From: Bacillota bacterium | Lineage (GTDB): Bacteria; Bacillota; Clostridia; Acetivibrionales; DSM-1351 | Direction: 5' to 3' | Assembly: GCA_023400235.1 (NCBI GenBank) | Contig: JAEXFI010000005.1 | Coordinates: 1 to 64,000, forward strand | Length of the DNA: 64,000 nucleotides | Program-made: the position numbers and the translations under genes | Notes under the pieces: model-generated | What the model was told of the DNA's origin: nothing | The model's input: the letters and a program-made list of their open reading frames with translations, nothing else | Database searches by the model: none | Shown: positions 52,689 to 61,938 of the stretch, piece after piece | Layout of the letters: the number at the start of each line of letters is the position of its first letter | Position numbering within the stretch: position 1 is the first letter of the stretch

Positions 52689-54047
52689 TTATAAGGGCTT
52701 TCCGTTAACATGTATTTCACTGCAGTTTTCCGTGAGCAGTGAAGTGGGGTCATAAAGACTGACGGAGTTGAGCTGCACACGTCTTGCTCCTGTCAGTTGA
52801 AAGACAGGGCCAATTGCACCTCTTACCGAAACATTGCTGAAGGTTATGTTGGCAGTATTTGCGCAAAACACTCCCATTCTTGAGGTGGCGGTGATACCCT
52901 TCATCATGGCAGGTATTCCGGGTAAGGCATTAGCCGCCATGGTAATGCTTATATTTTCAAAGGTTATATCAGATATTGGCAGTTCAGGCAGTCCGTACAG
53001 GAAGGCGGCGGCAGCATGTACATTTACGGCAGTAATATCGCTGAAATGGATACCGCTGAACTGGGGAGTTTCGGCTGTTACTGGATAGCTCTCCTTGTCC
53101 CAAACCTGTTTTTTATCGCCGCCTTCTCCGCAAAAGTAGTACTGATGCATTACAACCGGGCACATAACATCCGTCATTACAAGGTTTGAGACTCTTATAT
53201 TGCAAACAGTACCTCCGCGGCCCCTTCGAGTTTTAAGCCGTATACCCCGGTCGGTGCCTTCAAAAATACAGTTTGAAATAACTATATTTCTTACCCCGCC
53301 GCTCATCTCACTCCCAATGACAACACCGCCATGACCGTGGAGAAGAGTGCAGTTGGTTATGCTCACGTTTTCACAGGGAATAAGGTACCTGCCGGTTTCC
53401 ACACCTGACTTTATGGTGATGCAGTCATCTCCCACATCTACCTGGCAGTTGGAGATTCGTACGTTTTTACAGGAGTCCGGGTTTATACCGTCGGTGTTTG
53501 GTGAAGCGGGAGGGTTGACTATGGATATATTGTCTATGGTTACATTCTGGCAGCGAACGGGGTTTACCGTCCAGGCAGGAGAATTTACAAGCTGGACTTT
53601 TTCTATTATAAGTCTCTCGCAGTCTTCAAAATAAAGCAGTCTTGGGCGGGAATATGCAAGTTTCCCTTCCAGGTGGCTCTTCCACCAAAAGGCACCCTGC
53701 CCGTCTACGGTACCGGTGCCGGTAATACAGATGTTTTGGGCGGCTCTGGCATATAGCATAGGCATATAGCCTTTCTGCTCGGAGCCCTCCCAGCGGACTT
53801 CCGTAAGAGGGTAATCCTCTGTGCGGCTGCTGAATAGTAGTCTGCAGCCGGCAGCCAGATGCAGCGTCATATTGCTTTCCAACCGGACAGGGCCGGTGAG
53901 AAAGGCTCCAGAGGGTACGTATACAGTGCCGCCTCCATGTTGGACACATTTTTCCACTGCGGCAGCAAATGCGTGGGTACATAAAACCTTACCGCCCTCC
54001 ACTGCACCAAAGTCTAGAATATTATGCAAGTAATCATTTTGAGTCAT
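52689..54047 (-). CDS. GH28 polygalacturonase-type glycosidase, cytosolic
   Basis: A 452-residue right-handed beta-helix enzyme of glycoside hydrolase family 28. The four catalytic motifs are intact: SPNTDG, VGDDC, GHGGVVIGSE and RLKTRRG. No signal peptide precedes the fold, so it acts inside the cell, likely as an exo-enzyme releasing galacturonate from imported oligogalacturonides. It is divergent from the AraC gene at 54299 and close to uxaBA and uxaC, which take galacturonate onward. Confidence 0.92.
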   Translation of the reverse strand: MTQNDYLHNILDFGAVEGGKVLCTHAFAAAVEKCVQHGGGTVYVPSGAFLTGPVRLESNMTLHLAAGCRLLFSSRTEDYPLTEVRWEGSEQKGYMPMLYARAAQNICITGTGTVDGQGAFWWKSHLEGKLAYSRPRLLYFEDCERLIIEKVQLVNSPAWTVNPVRCQNVTIDNISIVNPPASPNTDGINPDSCKNVRISNCQVDVGDDCITIKSGVETGRYLIPCENVSITNCTLLHGHGGVVIGSEMSGGVRNIVISNCIFEGTDRGIRLKTRRGRGGTVCNIRVSNLVMTDVMCPVVMHQYYFCGEGGDKKQVWDKESYPVTAETPQFSGIHFSDITAVNVHAAAAFLYGLPELPISDITFENISITMAANALPGIPAMMKGITATSRMGVFCANTANITFSNVSVRGAIGPVFQLTGARRVQLNSVSLYDPTSLLTENCSEIHVNGKPL

Positions 54048-54219
54048 GTATTATCCTCCTCCATGTTTTCTGTTTAAAGGACGCAGCAGTAAAAGGCACC
54101 AGCCGGGGGTATAGCTGCCCCGAAACCATTTGATAACTTGTCCCCCTGCCTTATTATACCTCAGGCATAGAACGGTATCTGCGCAGAATCAGCCGGAAGT
54201 ATCAGGATTATAGCATATA

Positions 54220-54248
54220 TTGCGTTTGTTGTATGCTGCGTTTATAAT
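54220..54248 (+). promoter_or_regulatory. Promoter of the first AraC gene
   Basis: TTGCGT (54220-54225), 17 bases, TATAAT (54243-54248). Transcription would begin near 54255, which makes an ATG at 54257 leaderless and favours the start at 54299. Confidence 0.55.
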
Positions 54249-54298
54249 GGTGGAAGATGAAAGTAAACGATGACTATAACTATGTGGGGGTTTTAAGC

Positions 54299-55150
54299 AT
54301 GGACGTAAAAAGGGTGGCAAGCTGCAGTGAGGATTTTTCCATATCCAGCTCCCAGGTAAAGGGCTACTTTTCCATGTCGGCAAGACATTACCATGACAAG
54401 TATGAAATATATTACCTTAGGGAGGGAGAAAGATTCTACTTTGTAAAGGACAGTGTTTTTCATATCAGGAAGGGCTGCCTTGTTCTCATAAAGGCAGGTC
54501 AGCTCCACAAGACCACCGATGCTGAGAAGCCCCACCATGAAAGAGTACTGCTTTATTTCCGGAAAGCATTTATTGAAGCAGCGAATAATTCCACCTTGAG
54601 AATACTTGAGTTGCTGGACAGCAAAAGCTATTTTGTTGCTGAACTCTCCATAAAGGAGCAGAGAACTGTTGAGAACCTGTTTGCTGAAATGTTCAGGGAG
54701 GCAGAAGAGAAAGGGGATTATTATGAGATATGCCTTCAGGGACTGCTTTTGAGGCTCCTGGCAAACATAGGCCGATATACCCGGCTGACTCAGGCGGAGG
54801 ACTTTCTTTCAAGCAGTCCAAAGCATGAAAAGATATCTGAGGTGGTCAGGCACATCAATGAACATTATATTGAGGAGCTGACAATTCCGCTACTTGCTGA
54901 AAGCTTTTATATCAGCCCCTACTATCTGAGCCGTATCTTCAAAGAAACAACAGGTTTTACTCTGCTGGAATATATAAATCTTACAAGAGTCAAGGCCGCG
55001 GAGAAACTGCTTATAAATACCAAAATCAAGGTGATTGAAGTTGCGGAGAAGTCGGGCTTTGGAAGCGTATCTCAATTCAATCGTGTTTTTAAACAGATTA
55101 CAGGCTGTTCACCTCTCAACTTCAGGAAAGCTTACAACGCCTATAAGTAG
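54299..55150 (+). CDS. AraC-family regulator of galacturonate genes (predicted)
   Basis: A 283-residue regulator: N-terminal cupin sensor (~15-100; RHYHDKYEIYYLREGERFYFV) and two helix-turn-helix motifs at the C-terminus (~185-283; LTIPLLAESFYISPYYLSRIFKE and KVIEVAEKSGFGSVSQFNRVFKQ). Start 54299 is chosen because GGGGG lies 9 bases ahead and the promoter leaves no leader for the ATG at 54257. It sits between divergent GH28 and downstream uxaB, so these are its likely targets, with a uronate as ligand. Confidence 0.85.
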   Translation: MDVKRVASCSEDFSISSSQVKGYFSMSARHYHDKYEIYYLREGERFYFVKDSVFHIRKGCLVLIKAGQLHKTTDAEKPHHERVLLYFRKAFIEAANNSTLRILELLDSKSYFVAELSIKEQRTVENLFAEMFREAEEKGDYYEICLQGLLLRLLANIGRYTRLTQAEDFLSSSPKHEKISEVVRHINEHYIEELTIPLLAESFYISPYYLSRIFKETTGFTLLEYINLTRVKAAEKLLINTKIKVIEVAEKSGFGSVSQFNRVFKQITGCSPLNFRKAYNAYK

Positions 55151-55304
55151 CATTCTGCTCTCATTTCTCATTGACCTCCATATGAGCAATTTCTGCATAT
55201 CTTTTTGCAATATACTCCAAGAAATAAGCAAATATTTTTTATAGAATAATTTTATATAATACCAAATTAATAAAAATAACAGATTGTTTGCAGGAGGAAA
55301 ATAT

Positions 55305-56831
55305 ATGGAGACAATAAGCAGAGCCCTTATTGAGCGAAAAGGAAGGGAAACAGCAAATATTCCCATGGGCCCGGTGGTAAAATATCCGGAAAAGGTACTT
55401 CAGTTTGGAGAGGGCAACTTTATGAGAGGTTTTGTTGACTGGATGATAAATACCATGAACTGCAAGGGTCTCTTCAATGGAAGCGTTGCGGTGGTTCAGC
55501 CCATAAAAAGCGGGTTGGTAGATAAAATAAATGAGCAGGGAGGAGTTTATACTCTTATACTCAGAGGAATACAAAACGGAAAGATTATTAACAACAAGGA
55601 GGTTATCACCTCCATCAGCCGAGGAATTGATTTATATGCTAATTATCAAGATTTCATGAAAATGGCTGAAAGCACGGAACTGAGATTTGTAATTTCCAAT
55701 ACCACAGAAGCGGGAATCTCATATAGCCCGGAAGACAGGCTGCTTGATGAGCCTCCTCTATCCTACCCGGGCAAGCTGACTGCATTACTGTACAGAAGAT
55801 TCAAGGCGTTAGGCGGAGATATGGAGAAGGGCCTTGTAATAATTCCCTGTGAGCTTATTGACAGAAACGGTGACAACCTCAGGGAAATTGTTCTGATGCT
55901 GGCCCGGCAATGGGAGCTGGAGGAGGATTTTATTAAATGGATAAAGGGTGCAAATTACTTCCTTAACACACTTGTAGACAGAATAGTGACAGGCTACCCC
56001 AAAGAGGAAATTCAGTCGCTGGAAGAAGAGCTGGGCTACAGGGACAACCTGTTTGACACGGGAGAAATATTTCATCTGTGGGTAATCGAGGGGGACAGCA
56101 GGCTGGCAAAGGAACTCCCCCTTGAGGAGGCAGGGCTTAACGTAATATGGACTGATAATATGAAGCCCTATAGAGACAGGAAAGTAAGAATTCTTAACGG
56201 AGCGCATACCATGACTGTGCTGGCAGCCTACCTATGTGGACTTGAGACTGTAAAAGAATGTATGGAGGACAAGCTTATAAGCACATATATGAAAAAGGGA
56301 ATATTTGAGGAAATCATTCCAACTCTGGATTTAAAAGAAGAGGACCTTGTCAGATTTGCACACGATGTTCTCGAAAGGTTCTCAAATCCCTTTATTAAGC
56401 ATTATCTTTTAAGTATTTCCCTCAATTCCGTATCCAAATTCAAAGCCCGAGTACTTCCATCCTTGCAGGAATATATATTAAGAAAAGGAAAACTTCCGGA
56501 AATGCTGACCTTCTCTCTTGCCAGCCTGATTGCCTTCTATAGGGGAAAAGCGATGGGAGAAAACTGCCTCCTGGGGGCACGGGGCACCGAGGAATATAGA
56601 ATATGCGATGATATGGACATTCTGGAGGCTTTCCAGGGCTATTGGTCAAATTATAAAGGAACAAAGGGGGAAATTGCTTCCATAGTCGTCGGTGTTTTAG
56701 GCAATACCCATTGGTGGGGCAGCGACCTCAATGAAGTAGCAGGCTTGGGGGAAAAGGTTTCAGAGCAGCTTTTCAGCATAACTGCAGACGGAATGGAAAC
56801 TGCACTTAAAAGGGTTGTCATAGGGCATTAG
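55305..56831 (+). CDS. uxaB: Tagaturonate reductase (altronate oxidoreductase)
   Basis: A 508-residue long-chain polyol dehydrogenase that reduces D-tagaturonate to D-altronate with NADH. The nucleotide loop is LQFGEGNFMRGFVDWM and the catalytic K-x4-N-x2-H motif is KVRILNGAH. The uxaA gene next to it supports tagaturonate over fructuronate (UxuB) or mannitol. Start ATG at 55305 follows CAGGAGG. uxaA begins 122 bases later. Confidence 0.9.
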   Translation: METISRALIERKGRETANIPMGPVVKYPEKVLQFGEGNFMRGFVDWMINTMNCKGLFNGSVAVVQPIKSGLVDKINEQGGVYTLILRGIQNGKIINNKEVITSISRGIDLYANYQDFMKMAESTELRFVISNTTEAGISYSPEDRLLDEPPLSYPGKLTALLYRRFKALGGDMEKGLVIIPCELIDRNGDNLREIVLMLARQWELEEDFIKWIKGANYFLNTLVDRIVTGYPKEEIQSLEEELGYRDNLFDTGEIFHLWVIEGDSRLAKELPLEEAGLNVIWTDNMKPYRDRKVRILNGAHTMTVLAAYLCGLETVKECMEDKLISTYMKKGIFEEIIPTLDLKEEDLVRFAHDVLERFSNPFIKHYLLSISLNSVSKFKARVLPSLQEYILRKGKLPEMLTFSLASLIAFYRGKAMGENCLLGARGTEEYRICDDMDILEAFQGYWSNYKGTKGEIASIVVGVLGNTHWWGSDLNEVAGLGEKVSEQLFSITADGMETALKRVVIGH

Positions 56832-56953
56832 CAATATAAGGCCCCGCCGAAAATAATCTCGAAACGCTGAGGCTTCAGAAGGTATACCCAAGGCTTGCGG
56901 ATTTATTTATGCAACAATGTCATGCAGATATATTCAACGAATGGAGAACAGTC

Positions 56954-58450
56954 ATGAGTCAATTAATAGCTTTGAAAATTCACCCCCGAGATAATGTTGC
57001 CGTCCTGCTCAAAGATGTGGGAAAGAATGAAAGGGTGGAGCTTGACGGTCAGGCGGTAATCACTGCAGAGGCAATTATGTCAGGCCATAAAATAGCTATA
57101 GCCCATATCCCTGAAAAGAATAATGTCATAAAGTACGGATACCCAATAGGACATGCTGCGTGCAGTATAGAACCCGGGCAGCATGTGCACACACACAATC
57201 TGACCACAAATCTGGGGGATTTGCTGGAATACAAATATGAGCCGGTGCCTGTTCAGGGAGAAAAATCCATGAGTGCCCCCCGGAGCTTCTGGGGCTATGA
57301 AAGGCCGGACGGAACGGTGGGAATCAGAAACGAGATATGGATAGTAAATACCGTTGGCTGTGTGAACAAGACCGCAGAAGTACTGGCTGCAAGAGCAAAG
57401 GAGAGTCTTAGGAGCACCGTGGAGGGGATCTACGCCTTCCCTCATCCCTATGGCTGTTCGCAAATGGGAGACGATCAGGAGAATACCCAGAAAATCCTTG
57501 CTGGGATGGTGAGACACCCGAATGCCGGCGGAGTGCTTGTACTGGGACTTGGTTGTGAAAACAACAATACAGATGTTTTTAAAAAGGTTTTAGGCACATA
57601 TGACAGCAACCGGGTTAAATTCCTTGTAACCCAGGAAGCCGGGGACGAAATAGAAGAGGGCTTGAAGCTTTTAGGAGAGCTGGCGGCATATGCCGGAGGC
57701 TTCAAAAGGAGTCTGCAGCCCGTTTCGAAGCTTATAGTGGGACTTAAGTGCGGAGGCTCGGATGCCTTTTCGGGTATAACCGCAAATCCCCTTGTAGGAA
57801 TGCTTTCAGACAGGCTGTCAGCCCAGGGGGCAACTACAATCCTGACAGAGGTGCCGGAAATGTTCGGGGCTGAAACCCTGCTCATGAACAGATGTATCAA
57901 TGAGGAGGTTTTCAAGAACACGGTAAGCCTCATAAACGATTTTAAGGAATACTATATACAGCACCAACAGGTAATTTATGACAATCCTTCGCCAGGTAAC
58001 AAAAAGGGGGGCATATCCACCCTGGAGGAAAAATCCCTGGGCTGTACTCAGAAGGGAGGGACAGCGGAGGTTGCCAGTGTGCTGGCCTATGGCGACCAGG
58101 TAAAGGAACCGGGGTTGAACCTGCTGCAGGGACCCGGAAATGACATAGTGGCAGTAACGACACTTATGGCGGCAGGCGCGCAGATAATCCTTTTTACTAC
58201 AGGAAGAGGTACTCCTCTGGGGGCGCCGGTGCCAACAGTAAAGCTGTCCACTAATACTGATCTTTCTGTAAGGAAGAAAAACTGGATAGATTTTGACGCA
58301 GGCAGAATTCTTGACGGATGCCCCATGGAGGAGGTGGCCGACGAGCTGCTGGAGTATATCATAGGGCTGTCATCAGGAGAGCTAAAGACTAAAAGTGAAA
58401 TAAACGGGTACAGGGAAATAGCAATATTCAAAAATGGTGTAACCTTGTAA
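56954..58450 (+). CDS. uxaA: Altronate dehydratase
   Basis: A 498-residue iron-dependent dehydratase turning D-altronate into 2-keto-3-deoxygluconate. An N-terminal SAF domain (~10-85) is followed by the UxaA catalytic region with VGIRNEIWIVNTVGCVNK, CSQMGDDQ, GLGCENNN, LKCGGSDAFSGITANP and TTGRGTPLG. Start ATG at 56954 lies behind GGAGAA; the longer frame is unlikely. Operon-like with uxaB. Confidence 0.92.
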   Translation: MSQLIALKIHPRDNVAVLLKDVGKNERVELDGQAVITAEAIMSGHKIAIAHIPEKNNVIKYGYPIGHAACSIEPGQHVHTHNLTTNLGDLLEYKYEPVPVQGEKSMSAPRSFWGYERPDGTVGIRNEIWIVNTVGCVNKTAEVLAARAKESLRSTVEGIYAFPHPYGCSQMGDDQENTQKILAGMVRHPNAGGVLVLGLGCENNNTDVFKKVLGTYDSNRVKFLVTQEAGDEIEEGLKLLGELAAYAGGFKRSLQPVSKLIVGLKCGGSDAFSGITANPLVGMLSDRLSAQGATTILTEVPEMFGAETLLMNRCINEEVFKNTVSLINDFKEYYIQHQQVIYDNPSPGNKKGGISTLEEKSLGCTQKGGTAEVASVLAYGDQVKEPGLNLLQGPGNDIVAVTTLMAAGAQIILFTTGRGTPLGAPVPTVKLSTNTDLSVRKKNWIDFDAGRILDGCPMEEVADELLEYIIGLSSGELKTKSEINGYREIAIFKNGVTL

Positions 58451-58481
58451 GTACCAATGCTGTTTTAGCTATCAGCTGCAT

Positions 58482-58542
58482 AAAAAAGTCTCATCATATG
58501 AGTTTACCGTTAACGGTAAGAATTCAAGGATGAGACTTTTTT
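58482..58542. terminator. Bidirectional terminator between uxaA and uxaC
   Basis: Outer stem AAAAAAGTCTCATC (58482-58495) / GATGAGACTTTTTT (58529-58542), with an inner perfect palindrome TTACCGTTAACGGTAA (58504-58519). The A and T runs suit both convergent genes. Confidence 0.85.
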
Positions 58543-58607
58543 ATCCTTCATTTAACACATTTACCAAGCCTGCTGGCCAACTAATGAGGTAGTGGGTAAA
58601 CAGACAG

Positions 58608-60008
58608 TTATATTCCGAAGTAACTTTCCGCGTTGTTGTAGCAAATATCCTGAACCAGCTTGCCCAAAAGCTCCATATCATCAGGAATCTCACCCTTTTC
58701 AACCCAATTGCCCAATATATTGCATAGAATTCTCCTGAAGTATTCATGTCTGATATAGGACAAAAAGCTCCTTGAATCTGTGAGCATGCCAACAAATCTG
58801 CTGAGTAGCCCCAGATTTGCCAGAGTTGTCAATTGCTTTTCCATGCCGTCCTTCTGGTCATTGAACCACCAGGCTGATCCAAACTGGAGCTTACCAGGTA
58901 TCTTGCCGCCCTGAAAGCAGCCGATGATGGTACCAAGAATTTCATTATCCCTGGGATTCAAATGATAAAGTATGGTTTTAGGCAATTCGTCAGATTTATC
59001 CAGTGAGTCCAACAGGGATGCCAGTGCTGACGCAAAGGTCCAGTCTCCAATGGAATCAAAGCCCGTATCGGGCCCCAGCTTCTGAAGCATTCTTGAGTTG
59101 GTGTTGCGTAGAGTTCCAATATGTAGCTGCATTACCCAGCCCAGCCTTCGATACTGCCTGCCAAGAAAAATCAGAACCTGGGTTTTGTACACGGCAACTT
59201 CTCCCGCAGTCAAGGCCTCACCTTTTAAAGCCTTTTTAAGAATTATTGAGGCTTCTTCTTCAGTTCCATCCTGGAATATAAGAGGGTCAAGAGCATGGTC
59301 GGAAATCCTGCAGCCTGCCTGATGGAAAAACTCCAGCCTTGAGATAAGTGCATTCTTTAAATCCTGAAAAGTTGCGATTTTTGTATCTGTTATCTTCTCC
59401 AAATTTGACAGCCAGGGAATAAAGCCATCTTTTTCGATGTTGATGCTCTTGTCAGGGCGGAAGGCTGGTAGTACCTTGACGCCAAAGGTATTGTCCTCTG
59501 CTATGGTCTTATGGTACTCCAAGGTATCCGTGGGATCATCCGTGGTGCAGACAACCTTTACATTTGAGCGCCGTATAAGATTCTTAGCTGTAAAATCCTC
59601 CTGCTGAAGCATTGCATTACAGCGTTCCCATATGCTTTCTGCAGTTTTTGGAGACAATAGTTCCTGTATGCCGAAATAGCGTCTGAGCTCGAGATGAGTC
59701 CAGTGATAAAGAGGGTTACCGATGCAGTTCTGCAGGGTCTCGGCCCACTTGAGAAATTTTTCCTTGTCGTCTCCGTCGCCTGTTATATACTTCTCATCAA
59801 CGCCATTGATCCTTATGGCCCTCCACTTGTAATGATCACCGCCAAGCCATAGCTCGGTTATATTCCTGTACTTTTTATTTTCGGCGATTTCCTTGGGACT
59901 GATATGGCAGTGATAATCAAATATGGGCATATCCTCTGCAAATTCATGATATAGTTTGGCAGCGGTTTTTGTATCCAAAAGAAAATCCTCGTTCATAAAT
60001 TCCTTCAT
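58608..60008 (-). CDS. uxaC: Uronate isomerase
   Basis: A 466-residue amidohydrolase-fold isomerase converting D-galacturonate to D-tagaturonate and D-glucuronate to D-fructuronate. The metal motif is FDYHCHISPKEIAENKKY, and family blocks DDPTDTLEYH, GDWTFASAL and AWWFNDQKDGME are present. Ribosome site AAGGAGA. Transcribed toward uxaA, divergent from the second AraC gene. With uxaB and uxaA it completes galacturonate conversion to KDG. Confidence 0.94.
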   Translation of the reverse strand: MKEFMNEDFLLDTKTAAKLYHEFAEDMPIFDYHCHISPKEIAENKKYRNITELWLGGDHYKWRAIRINGVDEKYITGDGDDKEKFLKWAETLQNCIGNPLYHWTHLELRRYFGIQELLSPKTAESIWERCNAMLQQEDFTAKNLIRRSNVKVVCTTDDPTDTLEYHKTIAEDNTFGVKVLPAFRPDKSINIEKDGFIPWLSNLEKITDTKIATFQDLKNALISRLEFFHQAGCRISDHALDPLIFQDGTEEEASIILKKALKGEALTAGEVAVYKTQVLIFLGRQYRRLGWVMQLHIGTLRNTNSRMLQKLGPDTGFDSIGDWTFASALASLLDSLDKSDELPKTILYHLNPRDNEILGTIIGCFQGGKIPGKLQFGSAWWFNDQKDGMEKQLTTLANLGLLSRFVGMLTDSRSFLSYIRHEYFRRILCNILGNWVEKGEIPDDMELLGKLVQDICYNNAESYFGI

Positions 60009-60299
60009 AGGTGCTCTCCTTGTAAATAAATTTTAGTAAGCTCTATATCTATTGGTGCCTGAATGCACGGCCGGATGGCATCACCTGACAGGCAGCGTTT
60101 GGGTGGTATTAAGTACCTTTGGAGTTATATGACTCAAAACTTGAATTCTGTAGCAATTCAGTTCATAATACAATTATAATACTGCCTATTTGCCTTAAAC
60201 ATATCATATATTGCTGGGTTTGATGCAAAAATTGCTCAGTGTTTTACCGGTTGATTTACTGGTGCGTTATTATATCAGATGCAGGATGGGAGGCTTATC

Positions 60300-61169
60300 T
60301 TGGAACATAAGTTCACAGCAAGACAGTACATGGTGAAGAAGGATTTTGAGTTCTTTCACACTAAAGATGAGCTCCCGCCTAACGTAGAGTATCACAACCA
60401 TGATTTTTACGAGATTTTTTTTTATATATCCGGGAGGGTTACCTATATAATCGAGGGAAAGTCCTACAGGTTAAAGCCAGGCGATATAATACTCATAAAC
60501 AACAAGGAACTTCACAGAACCGTAATTGAGGGCGGTGAAGCTTATGAGAGGATAGTCCTGTGGGTGAAGCCGGATTATGTTACCAATCTTAATACAGATA
60601 GTGCGGACCTTACCATGTGCTTTGAATCCTCTGCCAGAAAGAAGTATAATCTGTTAAGACCCGATACTGAAACCCTGGCATATCTTAAGACCATCGTGCA
60701 AAAATTAGAGAAGGCATACTATAACAGTGGCTTTGGCAGCGAAGTCCTGAAGAACTCTTATATAAATGAGCTTATAGTGTATTTGAACAAGGCCTATCTA
60801 TACACAAAAGATGAAGAAATTGAGGTGGACATTGAGTATAATCAGAAAATAAGTAATATAATTAAATTCATCAATTCCAACCTGGAAAGCGAGTTGACCT
60901 TGGAAAAGCTTTCTGCCCGATTTTATATCAGCAAGTATCATTTGCTCAGAGAATTCAAGAAGTATACGGGTTTTACCATTCATAGATTCATTCAGAAGAA
61001 AAGGCTTATAATGGCCAGAATGCTTCTGAAGGAAAATGTCAAGGTAAGTGAAGTGAGCATGCTGTGCGGTTTTGGTGATTATTCAAACTTTATCAGAACC
61101 TTTAAGCGGGAATATGGAATTTCTCCAAAGGTGTTTGCAAGGGAGAGCAGTCAGGAGAGGGAGATATGA
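60300..61169 (+). CDS. AraC-family regulator (uronate-linked)
   Basis: A 289-residue regulator with a cupin N-terminal domain (VEYHNHDFYEIFFYISGRVTYIIEG split by a turn, ~25-75) and two C-terminal HTH motifs (LTLEKLSARFYISKYHLLREFKK and KVSEVSMLCGFGDYSNFIRTFKR). TTG start at 60300 is 6 bases behind GGGAGG; the ATG at 60279 has none. Divergent from uxaC, its likely target. The 290-base gap (60009-60299) shows no clear promoter to me. Confidence 0.85.
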   Translation: MEHKFTARQYMVKKDFEFFHTKDELPPNVEYHNHDFYEIFFYISGRVTYIIEGKSYRLKPGDIILINNKELHRTVIEGGEAYERIVLWVKPDYVTNLNTDSADLTMCFESSARKKYNLLRPDTETLAYLKTIVQKLEKAYYNSGFGSEVLKNSYINELIVYLNKAYLYTKDEEIEVDIEYNQKISNIIKFINSNLESELTLEKLSARFYISKYHLLREFKKYTGFTIHRFIQKKRLIMARMLLKENVKVSEVSMLCGFGDYSNFIRTFKREYGISPKVFARESSQEREI

Positions 61170-61323
61170 GGAGACGAAAGTTCGTCATATTTGGTTGACT
61201 TATATATAGCAATTTGCCTGCATATTACATGTAAGAAATTATTAATATTGTAAGATAATACATATCTATGATATTATGTGTAAGTAGTTGTATCAAAGAA
61301 TTACTAACCTAAAGGGGAAGAAG

Positions 61324-61665
61324 ATGTTTTGTAGAGAATGTGGCAAAGAGATCAGTAATGATGCAGTTATATGTGTCGGCTGTGGAGTACATACAGATGT
61401 AAATCATACAAGTGTTGGAATGAGGCTACTGTTGCCGGTCGGCAGATCTGCTTATGCTATTGCTGCGGGGTACTTAGGTCTTTTTTCCATATTATTAGTA
61501 CCTGCGCCGTTTGCCATAATCCTCGGTATTATTGCTATAAGAGATATTAAAAAACATAAAAACAAACATGGTTTACCAAGAGCCATATTTGGAATAACAA
61601 TGGGTGCACTGATTATAGTAATCTATTTGTACAACTTCTTGTTTTTTTCCTTCCTGAATAGTTAA
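61324..61665 (+). CDS. Zinc-ribbon membrane protein (DUF4190-like)
   Basis: A 113-residue protein: an N-terminal zinc ribbon (MFCRECGKEIS...CVGCGVH) and two hydrophobic segments (~52-76 and ~88-110) with the DUF4190 pattern (AIILGIIAIRDIKKHKNKHGLPRAIFGITMGA). Such proteins are common in Firmicutes and unassigned. Start ATG at 61324 follows AAAGGGGAAG. Confidence 0.75.
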   Translation: MFCRECGKEISNDAVICVGCGVHTDVNHTSVGMRLLLPVGRSAYAIAAGYLGLFSILLVPAPFAIILGIIAIRDIKKHKNKHGLPRAIFGITMGALIIVIYLYNFLFFSFLNS

Positions 61666-61672
61666 TTAAAAC

Positions 61673-61707
61673 AATAAAAACCCTCAAAGCCTTTTGACTT
61701 GAGGGTT
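61673..61707 (-). terminator. Terminator of tRNA-Arg
   Basis: AACCCTCAA (61679-61687) / TTGAGGGTT (61699-61707), with TTTTTATT after it on the minus strand. It is also close to the stop of the zinc-ribbon gene but lacks a plus-strand T run. Confidence 0.75.
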
Positions 61708-61714
61708 CATATAT

Positions 61715-61791
61715 TGGCGCGCCCGGCAGAGATCGAATCCACAACCTTTTGGTCCGTAGCCAAACGCTCTATCCAATTGAGCTACGGGCGC
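61715..61791 (-). tRNA. tRNA-Arg (anticodon ACG)
   Basis: A 77-base cloverleaf on the minus strand: acceptor GCGCCCG pairs with CGGGCGC, D-arm GCTC...GAGC, anticodon loop CTACGGA giving ACG, T-arm with GATTCGATC, and encoded CCA. It reads CGU and, after deamination to inosine, CGC/CGA arginine codons. Confidence 0.95.
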
Positions 61792-61938
61792 ACGCTTTCA
61801 CACATGAAATTCACGGTGCACTAAATATATTAATACAAATCCGGCAAAAATGCAACAGTTAGTTTTATTTGCCAACTGAAACATGCAGCAAACATGCAGC
61901 AAAAGGAGCAGGCCGCCATTTAAAAGCTACTTGTATAT

